This document shows positions 1 through 9,652 of a stretch of DNA of 64,000 nucleotides, piece by piece. The stretch is from Blepharisma stoltei. Taxonomy: Eukaryota; Ciliophora; Heterotrichea; Heterotrichida; Blepharismidae. Where the stretch lies: positions 248,001 to 312,000 of the forward strand of contig CAJZBQ010000020.1 of NCBI GenBank assembly GCA_914767885.1, in the 5' to 3' direction. Position numbers and translations under genes: made by a program. The notes below the pieces were generated by a model that did not search any database, was not told the DNA's origin, and saw only the letters and a program-made list of their open reading frames with translations. Position 1 is the stretch's first letter. Each line of letters opens with the position of its first letter.

Positions 1-2
1 CA

Positions 3-170
3 TATAAAAGGCTGAAAAAGTCTGATATTGAGATATCTGTACCACAGCCTTTTTTGTGTGAAAATTGCTTAAAATTGAATAATTCTGAACTAAATAGCTT
101 GAGAGATATATCATTTTATATTAAATATCTATTCATTCTGCTGATACATAATAAATTTAAGCTAAATTAA
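3..170 (+). CDS. Partial open frame at left edge, probably N-terminal exon sequence of the bZIP gene
   Basis: Frame 3 is open from the window edge and reads YKRLKKSDIEISV..., with a CENC motif, ending at TAA near 170. Composition looks coding up to about nt 115 and AT-rich after that. One possible splice of the germline sequence (TA near 114 to TA near 211) would join it in frame to VKREQAKRK of the bZIP protein. Several TA pairs are possible, so the junction is unproven. It could also be the tail of an upstream gene. Confidence 0.35.
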   Translation, partial: YKRLKKSDIEISVPQPFLCENCLKLNNSELNSLRDISFYIKYLFILLIHNKFKLN

Positions 171-205
171 TTAAATTATTATGGGTTTTTTCTTCCAAAA
201 TCAAA

Positions 206-1446
206 AGGCTAGTTAAGCGAGAGCAAGCAAAAAGAAAAATCCTAAAGAACCCAGAAATTGAAAATCCAATCCCGCTAGAAGATAACCCAAAAAAGCAAGA
301 AAGGCAGCTTAAAAACCGACTAGCAGCCCAACAAAGCAGAGATAAACATAAAATATTTGTGAGTAATTTAATACAAGAAAATGAGCAGCTTAAATCAGAA
401 AACCAAAAACTCCAGACAATTAAAGCTGAAAACTCGCTATTGAAAAAGCATCTTTCTCAATTTTTTTTAAAAAATAACGAAATTTCGCTGTTTAAAAAAG
501 CTGCTAAAGGGGTTACAATAGCGCTAGCTACTATTGTTTCAATAATGATTCTTGCAAATACACTTGAAAATACTATTGAAAACTGTATGAATTTGCAAAA
601 ATTCAATTTAGATGATTATAAAGATTTATCTGGGAAAAGTGTCAAGGATGCAGCGAATTCTATGCTTTTCTGCTTTGGGATAGATCTAAGTGCTTTTCTT
701 CCTTGTGAAGAAAGAAATATAAATTCAGAGTTATTAAGTAGCCAATATTTTATATACCTATAAAGCATTCCTATTAGTTGATTTAGTTCGATATTGATAT
801 AATAAATAAGAAAACGAATAGCCAGTAGGAATGTTTTTATTGATTGCAATAGGTATAGAAAACTCAAATAATGATCTTCACAATACAATATTTTGTCCTG
901 AAGCTATTCTTTTATCTGATAAAAATGAAAATTCAAAACAAATAAAGTTTATATTCCCTAACTCCCCCCCCCCTCCGTGAGCGAACAAAACCATTAGAAA
1001 AATCGCCATTTTTTGACCAAAAACCCACCCTCCGTGAGTGAACAAAAATTTTTTTAATAATAAAAAAATTTTAATGGAAAAAAATTTTTGATATATAAGT
1101 GATAATTAGTATAATGAAATCTAGAGCTAATTCTGTTTAATTTTAAACAAATTGCGTTTTAAAACATAAATTTTGCAAATTAAATTAATATTTGCTTCCC
1201 AATTTTTGCAAATTAGGGATTTTTTTAAATTTCGAAAAAAAATATTTTTTATAAAAATTTATATATAAATTTTTTTTTTAAAAAAAAAATTAAAACCCCC
1301 CTCCGTGAGCGAACAAAATTTTTTTGTTCGCTCACGGAGGGGGGGGGGGGAGTAAAGATAATTTCTCGTCGATTATTGACATAGCTAGAAAATCACCAAG
1401 CCCATATGTATCAATGTCAGTACCCACATCACATTTAATCTTATAG
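206..1446 (+). CDS. Membrane-anchored bZIP transcription factor (CREB3/ATF6-like), 5' end missing
   Basis: The basic region has the bZIP signature NRLAAQQSR (N-x7-R) at nt 314-340. It is followed by a leucine-zipper-like coiled coil (nt 341-470) and then a hydrophobic segment (about nt 509-565) expected to span a membrane. Factors of the CREB3/ATF6 class are tethered in the ER and released by proteolysis; that role is inferred from architecture only. The reading frame crosses two IESs: 759-849 and a MITE at 959-1352. Removing each with one TA gives one frame ending at TAG 1444-1446 (252 codons visible). The start is not seen. An open frame at nt 3-170 with a CxxC motif may be its N-terminal part, joined through an undetermined IES around 115-212. 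It converges on the S1P lyase gene. Confidence 0.75.
759..849. other. IES, 91 bp, in bZIP gene
   Basis: The segment lies between TA 759-760 and TA 850-851. Excision joins ...FIYL to GIENSNNDL in frame and removes a TAA stop. Its ends carry an imperfect inverted repeat (GCATTCCTA near the left end, TAGGAATG near the right end). Confidence 0.7.
959..1352. mobile_element. MITE-type IES (family 1, CTCCGTGAGCGAAC termini), 394 bp
   Basis: Flanked by TAA on both sides. The left end reads CTCCCCCC...CTCCGTGAGCGAACAAAA, and a second subterminal copy lies about 60 bp inside. The right end is a hairpin of the same word. The interior contains the shared AT-rich core of family 1. Excision joins FIFP to KDNFSSIID in frame in the bZIP gene. 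Confidence 0.9.
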
Positions 1447-1599
1447 TGGCATCCTATAATAATTTCTATAATGATAATATCAGAATAATTTTAAAATTGG
1501 TATTCAGATTTAGCTAATGCATCATAATTTTCATTTAATATAAAGACAAATTATGTGTCGGAATTTTTATCCATTTACCTATTATTTTCTATGTGATAA

Positions 1600-3222
1600 T
1601 TATGCAGTAAACAAACAATCAACGTAGTTTGACATAATATCTCCCACAATTTTCTTATCAGGAAATGAAGTAACCATTCCATATAGCTGGCAAGTATGAT
1701 AAGCATTCACATCAGGAGATTTCAAGACTTCTTCAACAGCTTTGCGAAGGTCTTCAATAAACTTTTCAGCTTGAGGGGCATTAGCATAAGTGACGCATAA
1801 ATGCGCTCCAGGAGGGTTTTGGATTGCATTTAATCCCCATCCTCCAATTCTGCTCATAGCTGACACAATTGCCCAAACATTGACAGTTTTTGACTGAAAC
1901 GCCACCACACTCATAAGTGGGTCTCCCATAAGTTCAATATGAGGAACTTTTACAATTTCTCTCTTAATATATGTAGCTGCGTCCATTATAGATTTAGCGC
2001 ACTCAATATAAGAAGCCCTGCCCATACTCAAAAGGGTAGTCCAAGCGCCAACAGATATACAGCCAGTCCTGCTTCCTGATAAAGTTGGAGTTGCATAAAT
2101 TCCTCCAGTCCATGTAGGCGACACAAAGTAGCTATATTTTCTTAATTCTTGATTAGCAAACATTAAGCATGAGACTCCTTTAGGCGTGTATCCGTACTTG
2201 TGAGGATCACAAGAAATTGAAGTTACACCTGGGACTGAAAAATCGCATAAAGGGATATTGTAGCCTGCATCTTTCATAAATGGATGCAAAAAGCCACCTA
2301 AGCAGCCATCAATGTGGAAATTTTTTTTATGCTTGATTGCCAATTTTCCTAATTCTTCAAGGTTATCGATAACTCCATATGCATAGCAAGGAGCGCTTCC
2401 TATAATTACAACTGTGTTTCTAGAAATTTTTTTCCTTACTGCATTAATGTCTACTTTGAAATCAGGGCCAAGTTTTACATGAACCAGCTCCATGCCAAAA
2501 TAATGTGCTGCTTTGTCAACAGCTGCATGAACAGACACTGGGGCCAAGATTTCAGGCTCAGTGATGCCTTGCTCTCTGCCCCATTCTCTGTATGCAAGCA
2601 TTGCTAATAAAAGACTTTCTGTTCCTCCTTGTGTTAAAATTCCGCATGCATTTGGCCCTCCATTAAACAAATTTATTGTGATTTGGACAATTTCGCTTTC
2701 CATTTGTCTAACAGCTGGGAAAATTTCAGGGTGAAGAGGATTGGAGATTATAAAGGATTTCATAGCTTTGGCTGCTATAACTTGTAGATTTTTACCTCCG
2801 TGATAAATAGCACCTGAAATTCTGCCACCTTTTTGGAATTCGACGTCTCTTTGGTATATAATTTTAATTAAATATTTTTTTATTTTGCTATATAATTTTT
2901 AAATAGGGCCATCTCTTTCTGCCCACTTGCTTAATCTTTCAAATAGTGTTTTAGTATCAATTCCAGACGCAGGAAGAGCAGTTATTGGGTCTTCTCTATG
3001 TGCCAGCATCACTTTCAGAAGTTCTTCCTTTGTTGCATCATTTTTTTGCTGGAATTGTTTCTTGAAATACTTGAACCTTAAAAGAAAACGAGAAACTTTT
3101 TGGATAATAATTTGCTTCAGACCTTTGCGTCGGATTAATTTGACCCATCCAGGGAGTTTTGTGAGTATGATAACAATGATCGCTGTGAGAAGTGAGATTT
3201 TCACCGGAGAATAAGCGACCAT
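1600..3222 (-). CDS. SGPL1: Sphingosine-1-phosphate lyase
   Basis: This PLP-dependent enzyme cleaves sphingosine-1-phosphate to a fatty aldehyde and phosphoethanolamine at the ER membrane. The 525-aa product (human is slightly longer) has an N-terminal TM segment (about residues 8-27). It then has the family stretch around GGRISGAIYHGG, SNPLHPEIFP and TQGGTESLLLA. The PLP lysine lies in SCDPHKYGY (about residue 330). The N-terminal 107 codons (3222-2902) and the rest are separated by a 45-bp IES; without excision a TAA follows RDGPI. With excision the frame reads RDGPIYQRDVEFQKGG. TGG and TGA usage is compatible with UGA=Trp. The 3' end converges with the bZIP gene, 150 bp away. Confidence 0.93.
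2857..2901. other. IES, 45 bp, in S1P lyase gene
   Basis: A pure AT-rich segment bounded by TA (plus-strand TA at 2855-2856 and 2900-2901). Its removal joins DGPI to YQRDV and eliminates an in-frame TAA. No terminal repeat beyond TA is visible. Confidence 0.8.
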
Positions 3223-3299
3223 ATTTTTTGAGGGTAAGAAGGAAAAAAATACATTTTTTTTTTTCAGTTAAAACTGTTCAAAAAATTTTTTTAGTGTTA

Positions 3300-3985
3300 A
3301 ATTCATCCCGTGAAAAGTAAAAAACTATAAAGTGAAAGGGTTAAAAACTAAAATGAAGTAGTAAAAATAATATAGATGCATTTTACCCAAAAAATGTGAA
3401 AAAGCATCATAGATAAAATATATACCTTTAGGATAAATGATATTAATCAGAGAGATAGCAGGCTGATATTAAAAAGCAATACTATTTTTGTCTTCTAACT
3501 AAATTTAAATAAGGTATTTCTAGTGCACAAATAGTATAGAAAATATGATATATTTTACCAGCGCATAGTAATTTTTTTTACCTTTTTATCTATTTGTATT
3601 TGAACACCTGTTTTTGTACCATCAGAAAATACTTGAAGGTTTTTCATACCAATTTTTGATGTTAATATTTTTAATACACATTTTTTCATATTTTTAAACA
3701 CTCTTTTTTCATTTAATATATACCTTTTGCGTCTGATTTAGATATAATAAATAGCTATTCATAAGATTATTTAATGCACTTATTATCAATGATTTTTTAT
3801 TGCACAATATACACTAATTCATATTGCTTTATAATGTCAGCCTGCTATCTCTCTGCTTAATATCATTTGCTCTTGAAGGTATACTTTTTTGCTATGATGT
3901 CTTTCCGCCATTTTTTTGGGCAAAAATCCATCGTTATTTTTACACATTCACTTTGTAGTTTTTATTTTCACCACGATACTTTTAG
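3300..3985. repeat. Large palindromic element, about 680 bp
   Basis: Two arms of about 150 bp face each other. The left arm (about 3305-3470) contains ATCAGAGAGATAGCAGGCTG. The right arm (about 3836-3980) contains its near-complement CAGCCTGCTATCTCTCTG. Outer parts (GTGAAAA...ACTATAAAGTGAA against TTCACTTTGTAGT...TTTTCAC) also pair. The centre is AT-rich with no credible ORF. It is probably an eliminated transposon remnant in the spacer upstream of S1P lyase. Confidence 0.75.
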
Positions 3986-3988
3986 TAC

Positions 3989-4808
3989 TTACTCACCCCC
4001 TCCATTTAATAACGAAAAAAACCGTCATTTTTTTTATTAAAAATTTTTCCTTAGGCCCCCATTTAATAACGAACAAAATTTACTATAAAATTTATATAAG
4101 CTAATTTAGTCTTTATAGTTTACTAATTTTAAGTAGTTAGAATAAGATAAGGACAAATATAATCGAGCAAAGAATAATAAATAAGAGCTAATAGCTAATA
4201 GTGGCTTAATCTTAAGCTGGTGCTTTACTCCCCCCCGCTCCATGAGTGAACAAAAAATCTCTCGTTCGCTTACGAAGGGGGTTAATTTTTTTTATAAAAA
4301 ATTATTTATAAATTTTATAGATAATTTTTTTTTTTCGAAATTAAAAAAATCCTAATTCGCAAAAATTGGAAAGCAAATATTAATTGAATTTGTAGAATTT
4401 ATGTTTTTAAAACGTAATTTGTTTAAAATTAAACAGAATTAGCTCCAGATTTCATTATAATAATTATCATTTATATATAAAAATTTTTTCCATAAAAAAT
4501 TTTTCTATTAAAAAAAAATTTATTCGCTAACGGAGGATGAGGGATTTTTCTAATGGTTTTTGTTCGCTCACGGAGGGGTGGGAAGTTAGCAATAGTTATC
4601 TTTTCGCTTTCATTTAGGCGCTTTCTCTTTCTGTGCCATCATTTGAAACCCTTTATTATTAACTCTTTAATTGGAATTTTTATATAAAAAATTCATAGAT
4701 ATTTAATATAAGTTTTTATATATATTTTTTTTTGCAAACAATTTTATAAGTTAGACCCCATTTAATAACGAACAAAAAAAGTGTTCGTTATTAAATGGGG
4801 GGGGAGAG
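3989..4808. mobile_element. MITE family 2 (ATTTAATAACGAACAAAA termini) with a nested family-1 MITE
   Basis: Flanked by TTA/TTA. The left end is CTCACCCCCTCCATTTAATAACG and, about 60 bp in, a second CCCCATTTAATAACGAAC copy. The right end is a hairpin of the same word ending GGGGGGGAGAG. The layout is that of family 1 with different terminal words. A complete family-1 copy at 4225-4585 interrupts it. Confidence 0.8.
4225..4585. mobile_element. Family-1 MITE nested inside family-2 MITE, 361 bp
   Basis: TTA is present at 4225-4227 and 4586-4588. The hairpin end is at the left (CCATGAGTGAAC / GTTCGCTTACGAAG) and the doubled end (CTAACGGAGG, CTCACGGAGG) at the right. The AT-rich core is the reverse complement of the copy at 959. 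It is younger than the family-2 element it splits. Confidence 0.85.
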
Positions 4809-4811
4809 TTA

Positions 4812-6261
4812 AATTTTTTTTAAATTTTCAGTCACTTTTGATTGAAAAAAGCGAAATAAAGTCGGTTTAGTATTTTATTCTTCACCCTATTTTTTGTGAT
4901 TATGTCACAAAAGTGAAATGGTCATATTAGCTCATGTATTAGCTAAGGCAAAATATAAAAATTAAAGCTTTTATTCTCATTTTAGGGAAATCATGAAAAA
5001 ATAGATTGTCCTTTTATATAGTCAGGAGTGAATGAAATTTAAAACAAAAAATTAGTAGGTAGAAAGAGTCAGGGATTTTTCAAACCCACACTATAAAGTT
5101 AAAAGTTTTATAGCAAATTGCATGGATAAAAAAGGATTAAAAAGTTTTCTGAAGAATAATATATATTGAATTGAGAAAAATTAATAAATAAATAAGAAAG
5201 ATTATCATAATTATCTAATTCTCATAATCTATCAAAATTGAAGGCAAGAACTGCATATTATGCCTAATAATATTTTATTTTTCGATTTGATTTTTTTTGA
5301 TAGTGATTATCCCTTTCAGATTTAAAAAATACAAAGAAAAGTGCATCGATTTTAAACGACTTAATTATAAATCAGAAAATAATTGCCATTTTATATGTTT
5401 TTATTTAACAATTTCGAATTTTCTTCCATGTTTAACCTTTGTTAATTAACTAAATTATTTTTAGAATGGTCTCCGTTATAGCATCATAAAATTTAAATAA
5501 TTTGTTAATATTAAAATCTTCGTACTTCTATAGTAATGTAGGCAGTTTTAGTTTAAAATTGGCATAGCTCAAATTATTTACATTGAAATGGTTGTGGAAC
5601 CAACCCACCCTCTAAAAGCCTGCAGCCGGTGTAAGTTGGGAACTTGTGGAAGTGAGGATGGCATTCGGGGTTATCTTCGGATTTGGTGGGGCACAATGTC
5701 GGATTAGTCAATCCATTTAACTCCAGATTAAGGTTTTACTTATGAGAAAGGCTCAAATTTTGAAAGGGAAGTCGTAGCAATACCAACGAAGCGGAGTGTT
5801 CCAAGCGCGATATCAGAAGTAGTATTCTGGGCTTTGAGATTTCATCATGGCCGACAGTGGCAAGATAATTATTTTTCGAATTTTCTAGAAGCTGAACCCA
5901 TATTCACGCACGGCATGATAGCCAGCGCCTTCGATCTCGAGTAGCTAGTGCAAGCCCTCGTCCTTGAAAATCAGCTCAACAGATTGCCGAGTCCGAATTT
6001 TTTAATCAAGATGCGGATCGATATAAGGGCACTAGTGGGTGAAATATACCTACAAGAAGTTTCTCTACAATCTTAACTAAAAATTAATGCATAGCTCTAA
6101 TTAAGAAATTGCCATCAGCTTATAAATACAAATTTATCATATTATCATGGAAAATCTTTTTTCAAATGTAATTATATGAGATTCCTTGTTATTATAACCC
6201 TATGCTCGATATATACCTTTACTTTAAACTGATTTCATCAAGCTGAAGCTAAATTTCATAA
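4812..6261. other. Gene-free spacer with a GC-rich island (about 5585-6050)
   Basis: From 4812 to 5584 and 6051 to 6261 the DNA is AT-rich and I see no gene. Between them lies about 465 bp of clearly higher GC content without a long ORF in any frame and with no rRNA, tRNA or snRNA that I recognise. Comparable GC-rich stretches elsewhere in this window sit inside proven IESs (18713-19132, 20412-20852, 49136-49740), so this is probably germline-limited DNA. A structured RNA gene is the alternative. Confidence 0.4.
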
Positions 6262-7091
6262 ATGGAACTTAATAGCTTGATTTTCCCAGCACCAAAACCA
6301 TTTTACAGCGAAGACTCGTTCCCAGGAGAGCTCATATTTGTCCCCCGAGTTAATTCCTCCACAAAGCCCAGGATTCCTTGTTTATACTTGACATGTCCAA
6401 GAGGATCAAGTAAAGTTCTTCTTTACTTTCATGGAAATGCTGAAGATATAGGACTAGCATATGAATTACTAGACCATTTAAGATCTACCTTAATGATGCA
6501 CGTAATTGCAGTTGAATATCCAGGCTATGGCTTATACCCTGGGGAAAGTTCCGCAAGTCAAATAATTGAGGATGCTGACAACGTATATACCTCTGTTAAT
6601 TGAATATAGGCATAATAATTAAGGTAAATATATTTGGCCTATCAATAATCATTCAGCCTAAATAAGCATATCAATATCTTGTACAAGAAGTCGGAATAAA
6701 TCCAAGAGACATTATTGTTTTCGGCAGATCTATTGGAACAGGCCCAGCCTGCTGGCTAGCTGCAGAACGAAATCCAGGCGCTTTACTTCTTATGTCTGCC
6801 TACACTTGCATTAGGTCAGTAGCAAAAAGTATTGCTGGTACAATAGCTTCTTATCTTGTAAAAGACAGATTCCGAAATATCGACCTAATGCCTAAAATAG
6901 AATGCCCTACTTTTATCATTCATGGCCAAAAAGACGCACTCATCCCTTACGAAAATTCACAGCAGTTGCATGACCGTTGTGCTGGGCCTTGCAGCTTAAT
7001 TTTGCCTCGAGAAATGGATCACAATGAGTTCGATTTTTACGACGATTTATGGGTAGTCTTAAAAAAAACCCAAATTCAAGAATTTTTATAA
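6262..7091 (+). CDS. Alpha/beta hydrolase, ABHD17-like (protein depalmitoylase family)
   Basis: The 252-aa product carries the oxyanion HGNAED motif and the nucleophile elbow GRSIGTG (Ser). The acid Asp is in HGQKDALIP and the catalytic His in MDHNEFDF. These match the ABHD17 family of cytosolic/membrane-associated depalmitoylases that act on palmitoylated Ras-like and scaffold proteins; substrate is not shown by sequence. A 15-nt intron (6595-6609) and a 56-bp IES (6613-6668) lie three bases apart. Removing both gives VYTSAYQYLVQEVGINPRD in one frame. Without them a TAG and TAA interrupt. The usual N-terminal cysteine cluster of ABHD17 is not visible. Confidence 0.88.
6595..6609 (+). other. 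15-nt intron in ABHD17-like gene
   Basis: It reads GTTAATTGAATATAG. Splicing joins ...YTS to AYQ once the adjacent IES is removed. The size is typical of heterotrich introns. Confidence 0.85.
6613..6668. other. IES, 56 bp, in ABHD17-like gene
   Basis: Bounded by the 5-bp direct repeat GCATA (6610-6614 and 6666-6670), which contains the TA. Excision restores GCA TAT CAA TAT (AYQY). Confidence 0.85.
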
Positions 7092-7333
7092 GGAAAATTA
7101 CTATAATTTACCCTAGGTTTTTTTATGACATTCCGATTTATCGTTACCTTTTTCAGCATTTTTGATGCAGTGTGGAATTTCAGTTATCCCAGAAAGCATT
7201 CACTCAGCATTTCTGAGCATTCCTGCGCATTTGTATTTACCCGGGCACAAGAGTTTAGATGGGAGGCATTAGTAATGTAAGTATATTGAAATTTGAAGTA
7301 TTTAAGCTTAAATTTTGGGATAGGTTATAATAT

Positions 7334-7416
7334 GGCTGTTTGCCCGAGGGGTTAAGGGGGCAGACTCAAGATCTGCTGGATGAAAGTCCGCATGGGTTCA
7401 AATCCCATAGCAGCCA
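7334..7416 (+). tRNA. tRNA-Leu (anticodon CAA)
   Basis: A complete class II cloverleaf. The acceptor GGCTGTT pairs with AGCAGCC. The D-arm/A-box region is GCCCGAGGGGTTAAGG and the anticodon stem GCAGA/TCTGC has loop CTCAAGA (anticodon CAA, reads UUG). There is a long variable arm, and the T-arm holds GGTTCAAATCC. No intron and no encoded CCA. A run of T follows, consistent with Pol III termination. The acceptor has one G-T pair. Confidence 0.93.
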
Positions 7417-7515
7417 TTTTTGCTGCAGATTTATTATTAATTTTGACAAGACGAATGCATATAAAATCAATTTTTCAGTTGACTATTTTATATCATTTTT
7501 GGTAATAAATATAAA

Positions 7516-8514
7516 ATGATATACGACTCAAGCAAAAACTCGCCTTCACACATACGGAATATGGAAAAAGTCAAGGCGCTGGAACAAAAATTAATTAAAG
7601 ACCTTGAAAATTCAATAAGAAGATCAAGAAATCTGTATGAAAAATATATAAAAACCACAAATAACCGAATCAATAAGAGACAATATTATAATACTTTAAA
7701 AAGGCTAGAAACTTATATACAAAAGAAAGACAAAACTCCAAAAATTATTACGCCGATTATAGATTCTCCTATTGAAGATTCCCCAATCCATGAGCATTTG
7801 AAAAGATTTGAGTTTCAGAAACCTCCTTTAAAAATACCGATTTGTGTCCCTCAGTCAATTATTAGAAAATCCCAACGGTGCCCTCTCCCAACGATTCAGC
7901 ATACTATGAGAAATGGAGAAATCGCTACAGTCCATATATTATCTGAGTCAGCGCCAGTTTTCGATCCATTAGTCATGGTGCAGGCTGAGTTTAATTTAGA
8001 AGATGCAAAAAATGAGGAAAATTCTGCAGAAAAATCCAGCACAATTTATTTAAGCCAGATTAACCCTTTTTCAAGCAATGATACTTTTCCAAGATTCAGC
8101 TCATTACAAGACCATAAACTAACTGAGCCTAAAGGAATATATCAAATTTATTCTTTTGCTGCCATTACAGTAAATATTTTATATAAAACCAGTCTTAATA
8201 TAAAAAAATCAATAGGATACAAACAAAACTCCTAGTAAATTATACCGAAACTAAGAGAATACACTCCAAAGAAAAAAGCTCACACACATGTTTTCAGAGA
8301 TCTATCATTTGATAGCAGTATGATAGACTCTAAAAAGCAAATAGTTAGTGAAAGAATGAAGAATTATGCAGGAAAAGTTAAAGAATTCTACACTCCTCGA
8401 CAAAGTGAGTCAAAGCAAATTGAGTTTTTGATAAACCAAGAAAGACTGAAAAAGCAGAAGCCAGTTCGAGTTAGTAAAGTTAAATTGGAAGAATTAGCTG
8501 ATGAAAATCTTTAA
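7516..8514 (+). CDS. Unknown coiled-coil protein, 297 aa
   Basis: I do not recognise a family. The N-terminal 75 residues are charged and helical (MEKVKALEQKLIKDLENSIR...). The middle is proline/serine rich, and the C-terminus is lysine-rich (KVKEFYTPRQSESKQIEFL). A 105-bp IES (8138-8242) splits it. Excision joins TEPKGI to PKLREYTPKKK, giving one frame to TAA 8512-8514. Leaving it in would end the protein in a low-complexity tail. It lies 100 bp after the tRNA gene. Confidence 0.65.
8138..8242. other. IES, 105 bp, in coiled-coil gene
   Basis: AT-rich segment between TA 8138-8139 and TA 8243-8244. Its removal joins the two open frames (codons GGA ATA CCG AAA) and deletes a TAG. Confidence 0.65.
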
Positions 8515-8696
8515 TTAATTCATGCTCATAGTATTATTTCTAATAGATACTTCTAGATAGAAAATCATATCATATTCAGATCCTTAGCAGGATTCCCTTG
8601 TTGAACACACACAAAATACTCTTAAAATATTCCAAATTTTCCTTAATTTCTAAGAAATCTATTTTTCAAACACCTTAAATTAATGGCTATATAAAA

Positions 8697-9551
8697 ATGC
8701 TATCCAAGGCATTACACTCTCTTCGAAAATTTTCTGCTCAGCCTTACAACCCCATGAAGTACCTCCAGAGCTACATACCCACGAAAATGCCAACAAAAGA
8801 AGAAATCGAGGAAGGAGTAAAAACAGCTCATGAAAACTCAGGCATGCTCGTGCACAACGTCCGTCACATCAATCCATTGCGCCAGTCAGGTCCTCTGCCT
8901 GCTTTTGATGGACCTTTCTCAATGGAAGACATTTTGCAAAATTCTTATCAAGAATACTTTAAGATAAACGACATTTGTTATCCTTCAACAGATGCTGAAG
9001 AAATCATGAGACGCGTACCTGGTGTAACAAGAGAAGAGGCTGAATATATTAGATCTCTTGGCTTCACCCCTGATGATGAAGTAGAACTCGCTTACTGGTA
9101 CAAGACTATTGGATTTGATATATATTACCCTCTGAACAACACTTATGTAGCTAGACAAGTCCTCACCAACTCAAAAGGAGAAAAAGTGGAAGTCATGTGG
9201 CCTTATATGGCATGGGAAGATTGTAATGAACTGTCAGTGGATACAGCCCTACAAGATATGCCTTACTATACAATCAGACATTGGGAAGCTTACTCTGGTG
9301 ATGAATGGTACAAGTATGTAAACAACCAAGATCTTGGTGTCCCAGATACCTGGTTTGAATATGATAAAAACACTAGATACCTACTACAGATGGTGCAAGA
9401 CCAGCTTGAAGAGCTGCCAGACAGCAAAAGACCATGGCCTAGCCCTAAGAATCCACATTGCCGTAGCCTTTTCACTAATGACCAAGCTAAGAATGAAGAA
9501 ATGTCAGAAATGGCCAAACCAGACTGGAAGCATAGGTCTCCAGATGAATAA
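8697..9551 (+). CDS. Probable mitochondrial protein of unknown function, 284 aa
   Basis: The N-terminus (MLSKALHSLRKFSAQ) is a basic, amphipathic, acid-free stretch typical of a mitochondrial targeting presequence. The rest is rich in Trp, Tyr and acidic residues. It includes PGVTREEAEYIRSLGF and several WY motifs, and no TM segment. This looks like a ciliate-specific respiratory-complex or mitoribosome accessory subunit, but I cannot name it. No intron or IES is needed. It lies 100 bp upstream of the MAK kinase on the same strand. Confidence 0.7.
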   Translation: MLSKALHSLRKFSAQPYNPMKYLQSYIPTKMPTKEEIEEGVKTAHENSGMLVHNVRHINPLRQSGPLPAFDGPFSMEDILQNSYQEYFKINDICYPSTDAEEIMRRVPGVTREEAEYIRSLGFTPDDEVELAYWYKTIGFDIYYPLNNTYVARQVLTNSKGEKVEVMWPYMAWEDCNELSVDTALQDMPYYTIRHWEAYSGDEWYKYVNNQDLGVPDTWFEYDKNTRYLLQMVQDQLEELPDSKRPWPSPKNPHCRSLFTNDQAKNEEMSEMAKPDWKHRSPDE

Positions 9552-9652
9552 GATTAACTTAATATTAAGTTATGAAAATCCTTTGATATTAGCAGTTACA
9601 TATAATCACAAGCCCACAGTTCTTTCATAAAGGTTCAATTTATATATTAATC

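Noticed and set aside
959-1352. Regular repeats read as a CRISPR array
   Set aside because: The repeated word occurs as two terminal copies plus a hairpin in each MITE, without regular spacers. The organism is eukaryotic.
3916-4104. Plus-strand ORF of 62 codons
   Set aside because: It spans the right arm of a palindrome and the end of a MITE; composition is driven by AT-rich repeats.
5585-6050. GC-rich island as rRNA, SRP RNA or telomerase RNA
   Set aside because: I could not find the conserved cores or a telomere-template sequence; left as unexplained.
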